NCBI RefSeq assembly: GCF_016862515.1
Contig: NZ_BONC01000001.1
Location: forward strand, 248,001-312,000
DNA: 64,000 nucleotides
Direction of reading: 5' to 3'
Origin: Asanoa iriomotensis
GTDB lineage: Bacteria > Actinomycetota > Actinomycetes > Mycobacteriales > Micromonosporaceae
The stretch's first letter is position 1; every line of letters begins with the position of its first letter. Position numbers and translations under genes: made by a program. Below the pieces are notes generated by a model. The model saw only the letters and a program-made list of their open reading frames with translations. It was not told the DNA's origin and searched no databases. Below are positions 29,201-35,663 of this stretch, piece after piece.

Positions 29201-29300
29201 GGCCGGCGGCGGCGGCCGGGCTGGCGAACAGGCCGCCGGCGATGAGCAGCGTGAGGATCGCGCCGGCGACGAGCGCGCGGCGGCGGGGTGGGGCTGGCAT
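26241..29300 (-). CDS. secreted GH3 glycoside hydrolase with two F5/8C carbohydrate-binding domains
   Basis: This 1019-residue exported enzyme has a Sec signal peptide (residues 1-~32), two F5/8 type C (discoidin/CBM32-like) domains (~34-165 and ~178-303) joined by a PTDPPPAGG linker, a fibronectin-III-like segment (~325-430), then GH3 N-terminal (~445-745) and C-terminal (~770-1000) domains. GH3 signatures include VKHWPGEG and GLITTDW, whose Asp is the candidate nucleophile. Such enzymes are usually exo-beta-glucosidases or xylosidases. The ATG at 29300 has GGAG 5 bases upstream. It is divergent from the GH64 gene, and both have a LacI-type operator at the transcription start. Confidence 0.92.
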   Translation of the reverse strand: MPAPPRRRALVAGAILTLLIAGGLFASPAAAAGPLISQGKTATASSTENAGTPASAAVDGNAGTRWSSAFADPQWLQVDLGATAAIDQVELVWEAAAASAFQIQVAAAATGPWTTIYSTTTATGGTQTLAVTGSGRYVRMYGTARTTGWGYSLWEFRIFGTIGGVPPTDPPPAGGTPISAFKTVNASSYEGGNAPAAAVDGRTTTRWSSQFSDPQWISVDFGGTASVNQVVLNWESAYASAYRLETSNDGNAWTTVYSTAAGRGGVERLAVTATGRFLRLYGTARATGYGYSLWELQVFGTVDNSATSPPLLSGPTRPPATTGQFALNTPADGAMVTTTRRPALSWAAVSGATRYQVWINVSRTDYDFAASGNLIDLYTRVAEVTGTSYTPSWDLADRWTYKWYVTANGATSSIRRFSVYVPTLETVADGIGIVAGARDLDRNGTIAPYEDWRQPVETRVNDLLGRMTAEEKAYQMFYNAQAFPRSGWHFGPAGAADLHAALLGSSGTRLGIPFVSAGDTIHGYQTTYPTQSALAAGRDYALQYKLGDMQRREQLEVGTRGVLGPLAEVGTKVLYPRIQEGNGENAAVAAAQVRALVAGLQGGPELNPRSVLATVKHWPGEGAGGEALIVYDGVTIKYHMIPFRAAMEAGAVNIMPGYAGSSFLDPGGPGAGDSAPILAYLRQNLGYQGLITTDWLPWGSWIGAARAGSDVMGGADPGAVGFTMSSFIAGVPAARIDDAVRRVLRIKFQLGIFENPYGDPVNGPYRMHQPSYTALANQASREAMTLLKNDGAVLPLRLNAGDTVVVAGPRATDTSACCIWTSYFHQEYGSLTMLDAIRARGATAGVNVVSGDAPNPKVAIVAVGEGSYTHGTQWVKEQPYLPPDQLALIQNFRARGIPVVVALVMPRPYVITEWNDLANAIVVTYRGGEEMGPALASLLFGDYAPTGKLPWQLPRSLADVLRPGGSDVLADATEAWDLPYDLGATAAQRTTLRAQIDAGQQPTPTGNPLYQYGAGRTGF

Positions 29301-29327
29301 GTGCACTCCAATACGGGGACGGACGAC

Positions 29328-29347
29328 GTTGGAGAGCGCTCTCCAAC
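29328..29347. promoter_or_regulatory. LacI-type operator of the GH3 gene
   Basis: GTTGGAGAGCGCTCTCCAAC is a perfect 20-bp palindrome with the central CG of LacI/GalR-family sites. It resembles cellobiose-regulator (CebR) sites in its GAGCGCTC core and lies directly downstream of the gene's -10 box. Confidence 0.8.
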
Positions 29348-29376
29348 AGAGTCACGACTCAGCGCGCGCCAGTCAA
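29348..29376 (-). promoter_or_regulatory. promoter of the GH3 gene
   Basis: On the minus strand TTGACT (29371-29376) and GACTCT (29348-29353) are separated by 17 bp, and the operator palindrome begins right after the -10 box. Confidence 0.55.
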
Positions 29377-29409
29377 GGGGACGAATATTCGCCGTAGTCG
29401 AATTGGTTC

Positions 29410-29438
29410 TTGACAACCTCGCCGCGTGGGACGAACGT
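29410..29438 (+). promoter_or_regulatory. promoter of the GH64 gene
   Basis: TTGACA (29410-29415) and GAACGT (29433-29438) are separated by 17 bp. The layout mirrors the GH3 promoter, with the operator core just downstream at 29447-29458. Confidence 0.5.
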
Positions 29439-29446
29439 CTCCGCCT

Positions 29447-29458
29447 GAGAGCGCTCTC
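29447..29458. promoter_or_regulatory. LacI-type operator of the GH64 gene
   Basis: GAGAGCGCTCTC is identical to the 12-bp core of the GH3 operator 115 bp away. It lies 8 bp after the -10 box of the GH64 promoter, so a single LacI-type repressor could control both genes. Confidence 0.75.
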
Positions 29459-29490
29459 TCACCCCTGCTTCCGTCCCCGCAGGAGTCCAG

Positions 29491-31257
29491 ATGCCCTACG
29501 CCCCGTCCCGCCGCCGCGCCGCGCTCGCCGTGGCCGCCGCGGTCACCCTCCTCACCGGACTGTTCGTGGTGACCTCCCGGTCGCCCGCGGACGCCGCCCT
29601 GGTCCTGGTCTCCCAGGGCAAGCCGGCGACGGCCTCCTCGACCGAGAACGCGGCCTCGCCCGCGTCGGCCGCGGTCGACGGCAACACCGGCACCCGCTGG
29701 TCCAGCGCGTTCGCCGACCCGCAGTGGATCCAGGTCGACCTCGGCTCGACCACCCAGGTCGCCCAGGTCACGCTGCAGTGGGAGGCCGCATACGCGCGCG
29801 CCTTCCAGCTCCAGGTCGCTGCGGCGGCCGGCGGGCCGTGGACCACGATCTACTCGACCACCACCGCTACCGGCGGGACCCAGACCTTGGCGGTCACCGG
29901 CTCCGGGCGCTATGTCCGGATGAACGGCACCGCGCGCGGCACGCCCTACGGGTACTCGCTCTGGGAGTTCCAGGTCTACGGCCTGATCGACACCGGCGGC
30001 GGGTGCAGCGGCAACGCGGCGCTGAACCGGCCCGCGGCGGCCTCGACGGTCGAGAACGCCACGATGCCCGCCTCGGCCGCGTTCGACGGCAACGGCGCGA
30101 CCCGGTGGTCCAGCGCGTTCGCCGACCCGCAGTGGATCCGGGTCGACCTGGGCAGCACGCAGACGCTCTGCGAGGTGGTGCTGCAGTGGGAGCCCGCATA
30201 TGCGCGTGCGTTCCAGATCCAGGTCTCGGCCGGGCCCGACGGTCCATGGCAGACGGTCTACTCGACCACGACCGGCACCGGCGGCACGCAGACGCTCGCG
30301 GTCAGCGGGTCCGGCCGCTATGTGCGGATGAACGGCACGGCGCGGGCCACGGCGTACGGGTACTCGCTGTGGGAGTTCGTCGTGCGCACCACGGGTGGTG
30401 GGCCGACCCCGCCGCCGACGACGAACCCGCCTCCCACCGGCGGCTTCTGGGGCGACACCTCGTCGATCCCGGCCGCGCAGAACGTGGTCATGGTCAAGAT
30501 CCTCAACCGGACCAACGGCCGCTACCCGGACAGCCAGGTCTACTGGAGCTACAACGGGCAGGTGCACTCGATCGCCGAGCAGCCGTACTTCGACATGCCG
30601 GCGAACACGGCCGGGCGGATGTACTTCCACCTCGGTTCGCCGACGAGTGAGTACAACGACTTCATCGAGTTCACCGTCGGGCCGTCCGTGTTCAACGGCA
30701 ACACCACCCGGGTCGACGCGTTCGCGCTGAAGCTCGCGATGCGGCTGCACGCCCGCGACGGCTACGACGTGGCGGTCGGCGAGACCGAGGCGACGTTCGC
30801 CGAGTCGCGGGAGGTGACGTTCCAGCGGTTCTCGGACGCGATGCCGGCGGAGTTCAAGCACCTGGCCACGATCCAGGCGCCGTACCGGATCCCGTCACCG
30901 GGCAACTCGCCGCAGTTCCGCGCCGGCGGTGTCTACCAGAACTACATGAGCACCTACGCGTCGCAGAACGGCCTCGCGGCGTCCACATCGGACATCTTCG
31001 GCTGCGCCGGACCGTTGGCCAACAACGCGGCCGGCTGTGCGGCCCTGAACCGGCACGTGGCGCACCTGCCGCAGGCGCAGTGGTCCAACCCGGCGAACTT
31101 CTACCAGGCCGCACCGGCCAACTACTACTCGAAGTTCTGGCACGACCGGGCGATCAACAACCTGTCGTACGGCTTCCCGTACGACGACTACGCGGAACAG
31201 TCCTCGTTCGTCTCCCACGGCGGCCCGCAGTGGCTGCTGGTGGCCGTGGGCTGGTGA
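29491..31257 (+). CDS. secreted GH64 beta-1,3-glucanase with two F5/8C domains
   Basis: This 588-residue exported protein has a signal peptide (~1-36), two F5/8C domains (~38-165 and ~172-300), a short TPPPTTNPPPT linker and a C-terminal GH64 domain (~320-588). GH64 features include the thaumatin-like start VVMVKILNRTNGRYPDSQVYW, NTTRVDAFALKLAMRLH, VGETEATFAESREVTFQRF and PYRIPSPG. GH64 enzymes release laminari-oligosaccharides from beta-1,3-glucans such as fungal cell wall or laminarin. Its first F5/8C domain is strikingly similar to the first one of the GH3 protein. AGGAG lies 6-7 bases before the ATG. Confidence 0.92.
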   Translation: MPYAPSRRRAALAVAAAVTLLTGLFVVTSRSPADAALVLVSQGKPATASSTENAASPASAAVDGNTGTRWSSAFADPQWIQVDLGSTTQVAQVTLQWEAAYARAFQLQVAAAAGGPWTTIYSTTTATGGTQTLAVTGSGRYVRMNGTARGTPYGYSLWEFQVYGLIDTGGGCSGNAALNRPAAASTVENATMPASAAFDGNGATRWSSAFADPQWIRVDLGSTQTLCEVVLQWEPAYARAFQIQVSAGPDGPWQTVYSTTTGTGGTQTLAVSGSGRYVRMNGTARATAYGYSLWEFVVRTTGGGPTPPPTTNPPPTGGFWGDTSSIPAAQNVVMVKILNRTNGRYPDSQVYWSYNGQVHSIAEQPYFDMPANTAGRMYFHLGSPTSEYNDFIEFTVGPSVFNGNTTRVDAFALKLAMRLHARDGYDVAVGETEATFAESREVTFQRFSDAMPAEFKHLATIQAPYRIPSPGNSPQFRAGGVYQNYMSTYASQNGLAASTSDIFGCAGPLANNAAGCAALNRHVAHLPQAQWSNPANFYQAAPANYYSKFWHDRAINNLSYGFPYDDYAEQSSFVSHGGPQWLLVAVGW

Positions 31258-31269
31258 CCGAACGCGGCG

Positions 31270-31300
31270 GCGACCCGGACCGCCCGGCGGTCCGGGTCGC
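31270..31300. terminator. bidirectional terminator hairpin
   Basis: GCGACCCGGACCG (31270-31282) pairs perfectly with 31288-31300 around a CCCGG loop, between the convergent GH64 and expansin genes. There is no T-run. Confidence 0.8.
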
Positions 31301-32191
31301 TCAGCCGCAACGGCTGCCGAGGCCTACGTCGGTGTTGGTCAGGATCGCGGCTTCGGTGAGCGGTGCGGCCGCCGGTGGCGTGGTCGCCGCGGCGGTCGGC
31401 GTCGGGCTGGCCGAGGCGGTCGGGGTGGGCGTCGGCTTCTTCGACGGTGTCCTCTTCGACTCCGGCGCCGGGGCGCCGGCGCCGCCGAGGCGTACACCCG
31501 AGGTCTGTGTCGTGCCCGGGGCGAGCTTGATGTTCGTCGCGGTGGCGGTGCGGCCGCGGACGTCGGTGACCCGGATGCTGTAGGGACCCGAGCCGATGCC
31601 GCTGTCGATCAGCCAGTAGTTGTAGGGCTCGCGCTGCGCGGTCTGCCAGCCGTCGCCCGGGCCCTTGGCCTCGACCTTGCGCAGCGCGTTGCCCGTGTTG
31701 TCGACCAGCACCGCGAACCAGTACTGGCTCGCGCCCTCCTTGATGCGGAACGTCAGGTTGGGCGTGCGCGGGCTGGCCACCGTCGTGTAGGTGACCGGGA
31801 TGATGCCGTCGACCGGGTCGCCGATCTTCGCGAACGCCTCGCGGCTCAGGTCGATGTGGCCGCTCTCGCACGGCGGGCACTGGTCGACGACCTTGACGCG
31901 GACGCTGCCGTTGGGACCCTTGACGTCGAGGTAACCGCCGCATTGGGCGCCGTCGGCGTACTCCGCCGGCGAGAGGGCCACGAACAGCCGGTCCTCGGGC
32001 GGGCTCGGGTAGGAGCAGTTGCCCCCGTTGTCGGTGTAGAAGGTCGCCTTGCCGGTCGTCGCCCGGGCCGCGGACACCTCGGCCGCGCAGGCCGAGCCCG
32101 CGCCGCGGAGCGCGAACGCGCCCGTCAGGAGGGACGCGACGACAACCGCGCCCCCCGCGATCCACCAGCGCCGTTGCAATGCTCCGGTCAC
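31301..32191 (-). CDS. bacterial expansin (EXLX1-like) with Pro/Thr/Ser-rich C-terminal tail
   Basis: This 296-residue exported protein has a signal peptide or anchor (~1-37), a double-psi beta-barrel D1 domain with GKATFYTDN, CGGYLDV, the VVDQCPPC segment (Asp103) and HIDLS, then a D2 beta-sandwich domain (~140-225). This matches bacterial expansins such as EXLX1, which loosen cellulose or peptidoglycan non-enzymatically. An unusual tail of ~60 residues rich in Pro, Thr, Ser and Ala follows D2 and ends with GLGSRCG. It starts at GTG 32191. It converges on the GH64 gene and probably helps open polysaccharide matrices. Confidence 0.88.
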   Translation of the reverse strand: MTGALQRRWWIAGGAVVVASLLTGAFALRGAGSACAAEVSAARATTGKATFYTDNGGNCSYPSPPEDRLFVALSPAEYADGAQCGGYLDVKGPNGSVRVKVVDQCPPCESGHIDLSREAFAKIGDPVDGIIPVTYTTVASPRTPNLTFRIKEGASQYWFAVLVDNTGNALRKVEAKGPGDGWQTAQREPYNYWLIDSGIGSGPYSIRVTDVRGRTATATNIKLAPGTTQTSGVRLGGAGAPAPESKRTPSKKPTPTPTASASPTPTAAATTPPAAAPLTEAAILTNTDVGLGSRCG

Positions 32192-32258
32192 GGCGACCGA
32201 TCCTGCCGTACGCGGGCCGAACGCACCAAACGTGAGATCAGCCGCGCGGCGTAGCCCG

Positions 32259-32286
32259 GCCGGACGGATCCGTGGACCCGTCCGGC
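32259..32286. terminator. terminator hairpin after MFS gene
   Basis: GCCGGACGG (32259-32267) pairs with CCGTCCGGC (32278-32286) around a 10-base loop, just past the minus-strand MFS stop at 32303. Confidence 0.6.
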
Positions 32287-32302
32287 TGAGTGGGCCGCGA
32301 CG

Positions 32303-33838
32303 TCAGTGCATACCGACCGGCACGGCGAGCGCCTCGTCCGGCGTGTCGGCCGCCTTCTCGATCCGGCGGCGGGGCAGGAACAGCGCCGGCACCAGGCAGA
32401 GCGCGAGCAGCACGACCGCGACCAGCCACGTGTTGCCGAACGCGCCGGCGAGCGACGCCTGGCCCGCGGTGAGCACCTCCCGCGGCACCTCGCTGGCCGG
32501 CACCCGGCCCTGGGTGACCGCGCTGTAGGCGGTGGCCTCCGCGCTGTCGAGCACCTGGTTGGTGAGGATCACCGACATCACCGCGGTGCCGATCGAGCCG
32601 GCGGTCTGCTGGATGATGTTCATCATCGTCGAGCCGCGGGCCACCTGCTGGTGGGTCAGCGACGCGAGTGCGGCCGACATGATCGGCATCATCGTCATGC
32701 CCATGCCGAGGCCGCTGACGAACAACGAGCCGAGCAGCAGCGGGTACGACGACTCCGGGGTCACCTGGGTGAACGTGGCCATGCCGAGCGCGATCAGCAG
32801 GAGACCGGGCAGCACCAGCTTGCCGGGGCCGATCTTGTCGGTGAGCCGGCCGGCGACCGGCATGGTGACCATCGCGCCGAGACCCTGTGGCGCGAGCAGC
32901 AGGCCGGCGGTGAGCGTCGACTCGCCGCGCACCTGCAGGAAGTAGCTGGGGAACAGCAGCATCGCGCCCATGAACGCGACCGTGAAGAGGGTCAGCGTGA
33001 CCGTGGAGACGGTCAGGTTGCGGTTCTTGAACAGCCCCAGGTCGATCAGGGCGTGCTCCTTGCGCAGCGCGTGCAGCACGAAGGCGACCAGCAGCACCAG
33101 GCCGACGATCGCCGGCAGCAGCACCCGGCTCGCGGCGATCGTGCCCTTCTCCGGGATCGACGAGACGCCGAAGAGGAACAGCGCGAGGCCCGGCGAGAGC
33201 AGCAGCATGCCGAGGAAGTCGAAGGACTCGGACGGGTGCGGCTCGTCCTTGGGCAGGATCCGCAGCGCCAGGACGAAGGCCACGATGCCGATCGGCACGT
33301 TGATCAGGAAGATCCAGTGCCAGCTCGCGGTGTCGACCAGCCAGCCGCCGAGGATCGGGCCGCCGATGGGGCCGAGCAGCATCGGCACGCCCAGCACGGC
33401 CATCACCCGGCCGACCCGGTCGGGGCCGGCGGCACGGGTCATGATCGTCATGCCGAGCGGCATCAGCATGCCGCCGCCGAGACCCTGCAGCGCGCGGAAC
33501 ACGATCAGCGGACCGATGTCCCAGGCGACGCTGCACAGCGCCGAGCCACCGACGAAGAGCACGAGGGAGAGCAGGTAGAGCCGCTTCGTGCCGAACCGGT
33601 CCGCGGCCCACCCGGTGATCGGGATGACGGTCGCCAGGGCCAGCGTGTATGCCGTCATCGTCCAGGCGACGTCGGCGTAGCTGGCGTTGAACTCGCGTTG
33701 GAACGTCGGCAGCGCGACGCTGACCACGGTGATGTCGAGGATCGACATGATGGCGCCGAGCACCACCACGCCGGCGACCTTCAGCACACCGCTGTCGAGC
33801 TTGTCCGACCCAGCCGCGGGTGCGGCCTGCGTTGTCAT
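32303..33838 (-). CDS. MFS transporter, DHA2 (EmrB/QacA) family
   Basis: This 511-residue protein has about 14 transmembrane segments, as in the DHA2 drug:H+ antiporters. Motifs include LDITVVSVALPTFQREF in TM1, GWAADRFGTKRLYL between TM2 and TM3, and GGPILGGWLVDTASWHWIFLINVPIG in TM5. It is likely to export a toxic compound or metabolite. There is no regulator gene next to it. A TGAAA-CGAA-TTTCA palindrome at 33910-33923 in the 198-bp upstream gap is a weak operator candidate. GGGGGGAA precedes the ATG as the ribosome site. Confidence 0.92.
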   Translation of the reverse strand: MTTQAAPAAGSDKLDSGVLKVAGVVVLGAIMSILDITVVSVALPTFQREFNASYADVAWTMTAYTLALATVIPITGWAADRFGTKRLYLLSLVLFVGGSALCSVAWDIGPLIVFRALQGLGGGMLMPLGMTIMTRAAGPDRVGRVMAVLGVPMLLGPIGGPILGGWLVDTASWHWIFLINVPIGIVAFVLALRILPKDEPHPSESFDFLGMLLLSPGLALFLFGVSSIPEKGTIAASRVLLPAIVGLVLLVAFVLHALRKEHALIDLGLFKNRNLTVSTVTLTLFTVAFMGAMLLFPSYFLQVRGESTLTAGLLLAPQGLGAMVTMPVAGRLTDKIGPGKLVLPGLLLIALGMATFTQVTPESSYPLLLGSLFVSGLGMGMTMMPIMSAALASLTHQQVARGSTMMNIIQQTAGSIGTAVMSVILTNQVLDSAEATAYSAVTQGRVPASEVPREVLTAGQASLAGAFGNTWLVAVVLLALCLVPALFLPRRRIEKAADTPDEALAVPVGMH

Positions 33839-34024
33839 GCCCGATTCCCCCCATATCGACGGGCCCCCATCGAGGGCGAGATGATGTTCTCAGACAGACG
33901 TACGAGTCCTGAAACGAATTTCACGTTGGGTGACGGTCCTCACGTTTCGACCGCCATTTACGTCCACAATTGACACGATCAGTCCGCTTACTCACCGTCA
34001 TCGATCCGATGCGCCGCGTACCGG

Positions 34025-34030
34025 TACGCT
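34025..34030 (+). promoter_or_regulatory. putative -10 box (TACGCT) of the EACC1/caspase operon, leaderless
   Basis: TACGCT ends 6 bases before the ATG at 34037, with no Shine-Dalgarno sequence. The rest of the 198-bp gap upstream holds no gene. Confidence 0.45.
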
Positions 34031-34036
34031 GTCCCG

Positions 34037-34417
34037 ATGGCCCACCCGCTGCGGATCCGGCTCGATATCAGCGCCGATGCCGACGACGACGTGCTGGACC
34101 GCATGGCCGGCGACCTCCGCGCCGAGTTGCTCGAGCTCGACGTCGACTCGGTCGACCGGGCGGGCGACGGCCCGTTGCCCGCCAACGCCAAGGCCGGCGA
34201 GGTGCTCACCGCCGGCGCCCTGCTGCTCGCCGTGGCGCCCGGCGTCGTCGAGGGCGCGATGGCGATCCTCGCGTCCTGGCTGTCCCGCCAGCCGCGCGAC
34301 GTCGAGGTCGAGATCGACGGGCAGCGCTTCTCGGGCACGGTCACCCGCGAGCAGCGCGCGGCCCTCGTCGCGGCCTACCTCGCCCGGGTAGGCCCGCCGC
34401 CCGCCGATGGCCGCTAG
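34037..34417 (+). CDS. EACC1-like effector-associated protein
   Basis: This 126-residue cytoplasmic protein fits the 'effector-associated constant component 1' family. It has an N-terminal strand LRIRLDIS, then DRMAGDLRAELLELDVDSVDR, a conserved ANAKAGEVLTAGALLLAVAPGVVEGAMAILASWL core, and a final EVEIDGQRFSGTVT strand plus helix. EACC1 proteins are recurrent small partners of caspase-fold or other effector genes in bacterial conflict systems. Its stop overlaps the start of the caspase gene by 11 bases, so they are translationally coupled. A leaderless start is likely. Its biochemical role (adaptor or sensor) is inferred from families, not shown. Confidence 0.78.
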   Translation: MAHPLRIRLDISADADDDVLDRMAGDLRAELLELDVDSVDRAGDGPLPANAKAGEVLTAGALLLAVAPGVVEGAMAILASWLSRQPRDVEVEIDGQRFSGTVTREQRAALVAAYLARVGPPPADGR

Positions 34418-35663
34418 CCAGTTCCGGACGGCGCCGCCGCTGCGGGCGGGGCCGCGGCGGGCGCTGGTCGTCGCCACCACCGACTACGCCGACAGCACAC
34501 TGCGCAAGCTGCGCTCACCGGCGCAGGACGCTGCCGACCTCCTCGCCGTGCTGGCGGACCCGGCCATCGGCGGGTTCGACGTCACCGTGTTGGCGAACCC
34601 GTCGGCCGGCGAGTTGCGCGGCGCCATCGCCGACTTCACCGCTGACTGCGGCCGCGACGACCTGGCCCTGGTCTACCTGTCCTGCCACGGCCTGCTCGAC
34701 GCGCGCCGGCGGCTCTGGTTCGCCGCCACCGACACGGTCAAGGCCCGCCTGGCGGGCACCGGCGTCGACGCGACCTGGCTGATGGACCGCATGTCCGACT
34801 GCCGGGCGCGCCAGCAGCTCGTGATCCTGGACTGCTGCTTCAGCGGCGCCTTCGCCCAGGGCGCCAAGGGCGACGACGACGCCGCGCTGGAGTCCCGGCT
34901 CAAGGCCCGCGGCACGGTGGTGCTGACGGCCTCGGGCGCCACCGAATACTCCTTCGAGGGCGACCCGCTGGCCGGCGAGCCGCAATCGTCGGTGTTCACC
35001 GCCGCCCTGGTCGAGGGCCTGCGCACCGGCGCCGCCGACACCGACGACGACGGCCTCATCTCGGTCGACGACGCCTATTTCTTCGTGCACGACCAGGTGG
35101 CGGGCACGGGCCAGACGCCGCGGCGCTGGTCCGTCGACGCGTCGGGACGCATGATCCTGGCGCGCAACCCGGCCGGGGTGCGGGTCACGCCCGCGGCGAT
35201 CCCGCCCGACCTACGCGCCCTGCTCGACCATCCGCGCCCGGGCAACGACGACGCCGCCCGAGGGATGACTCACCGGGGCGTGGCGCCGGCCAGCTCGGGT
35301 TCGGCGGCGGTCTCGTCGAGGTGGCGGCGGAGGTTCGCGCCTTCCAGGTCCACGTCGGGCAGGGCGCGGTCGAGCCAGCGCGGCAGCCACCATGCCGCGC
35401 GGCCCAGCAGGGACATCACCGCCGGGACCAGGGTCATCCGGACCACGAAGGCGTCGATCGCGACGCCGATCGCGAGCGCGAAGCCCATCGACTTGATCAC
35501 CGGGTCGTCGAGCAGGACGAAGCCCGCGAACACGGCCGTCATGATCAGGGCGGCCGCGGTGACCACCCGGGCGCCGTGGCCCATGCCGTTGACGGTGGCG
35601 CGGGTCGGCGGGTCGCCGTGCACGAAGTCCTCGCGCATCCGGGACACCAGGAACACCTCGTAG
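34407..35663 (+). CDS. caspase-fold (peptidase C14) protein; 3' part runs antisense into MMPL gene
   Basis: Residues ~15-260 form a caspase-fold domain: RRALVVATTDYADSTL at the start, the catalytic histidine His94 in LVYLSCHGLLD, catalytic cysteine Cys144 in VILDCCFSG, and the acidic DTDDDGLISVDDAYFFVHDQV segment followed by QTPRRWSVDASGRMILARNP. Family members usually continue after PPDLRALLDHP into a C-terminal effector or repeat region. Here recognisable sequence stops near 35265. The remaining ~130 codons to the stop at 35663 are Arg/Ser/Thr-rich and are simply the antisense of the MMPL gene. The gene therefore looks 3'-truncated. It is overlapped at its start by the EACC1 gene. Confidence 0.82.
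   Translation: MAASQFRTAPPLRAGPRRALVVATTDYADSTLRKLRSPAQDAADLLAVLADPAIGGFDVTVLANPSAGELRGAIADFTADCGRDDLALVYLSCHGLLDARRRLWFAATDTVKARLAGTGVDATWLMDRMSDCRARQQLVILDCCFSGAFAQGAKGDDDAALESRLKARGTVVLTASGATEYSFEGDPLAGEPQSSVFTAALVEGLRTGAADTDDDGLISVDDAYFFVHDQVAGTGQTPRRWSVDASGRMILARNPAGVRVTPAAIPPDLRALLDHPRPGNDDAARGMTHRGVAPASSGSAAVSSRWRRRFAPSRSTSGRARSSQRGSHHAARPSRDITAGTRVIRTTKASIATPIASAKPIDLITGSSSRTKPANTAVMIRAAAVTTRAPWPMPLTVARVGGSPCTKSSRIRDTRNTS

Noticed and set aside
33910-33923. TGAAA-CGAA-TTTCA palindrome upstream of the DHA2 exporter
   Set aside because: The arms are only 5 bp, there is a single copy and no adjacent regulator gene, so it is mentioned as a weak candidate only and not listed as a feature.
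35270-35663. Antisense C-terminal tail of the caspase frame as a real effector domain
   Set aside because: The tail exactly mirrors the coding strand of the conserved MMPL C-terminus (ending in DVDLEGANLRRHL) and shows no domain-like features, so it is treated as read-through.
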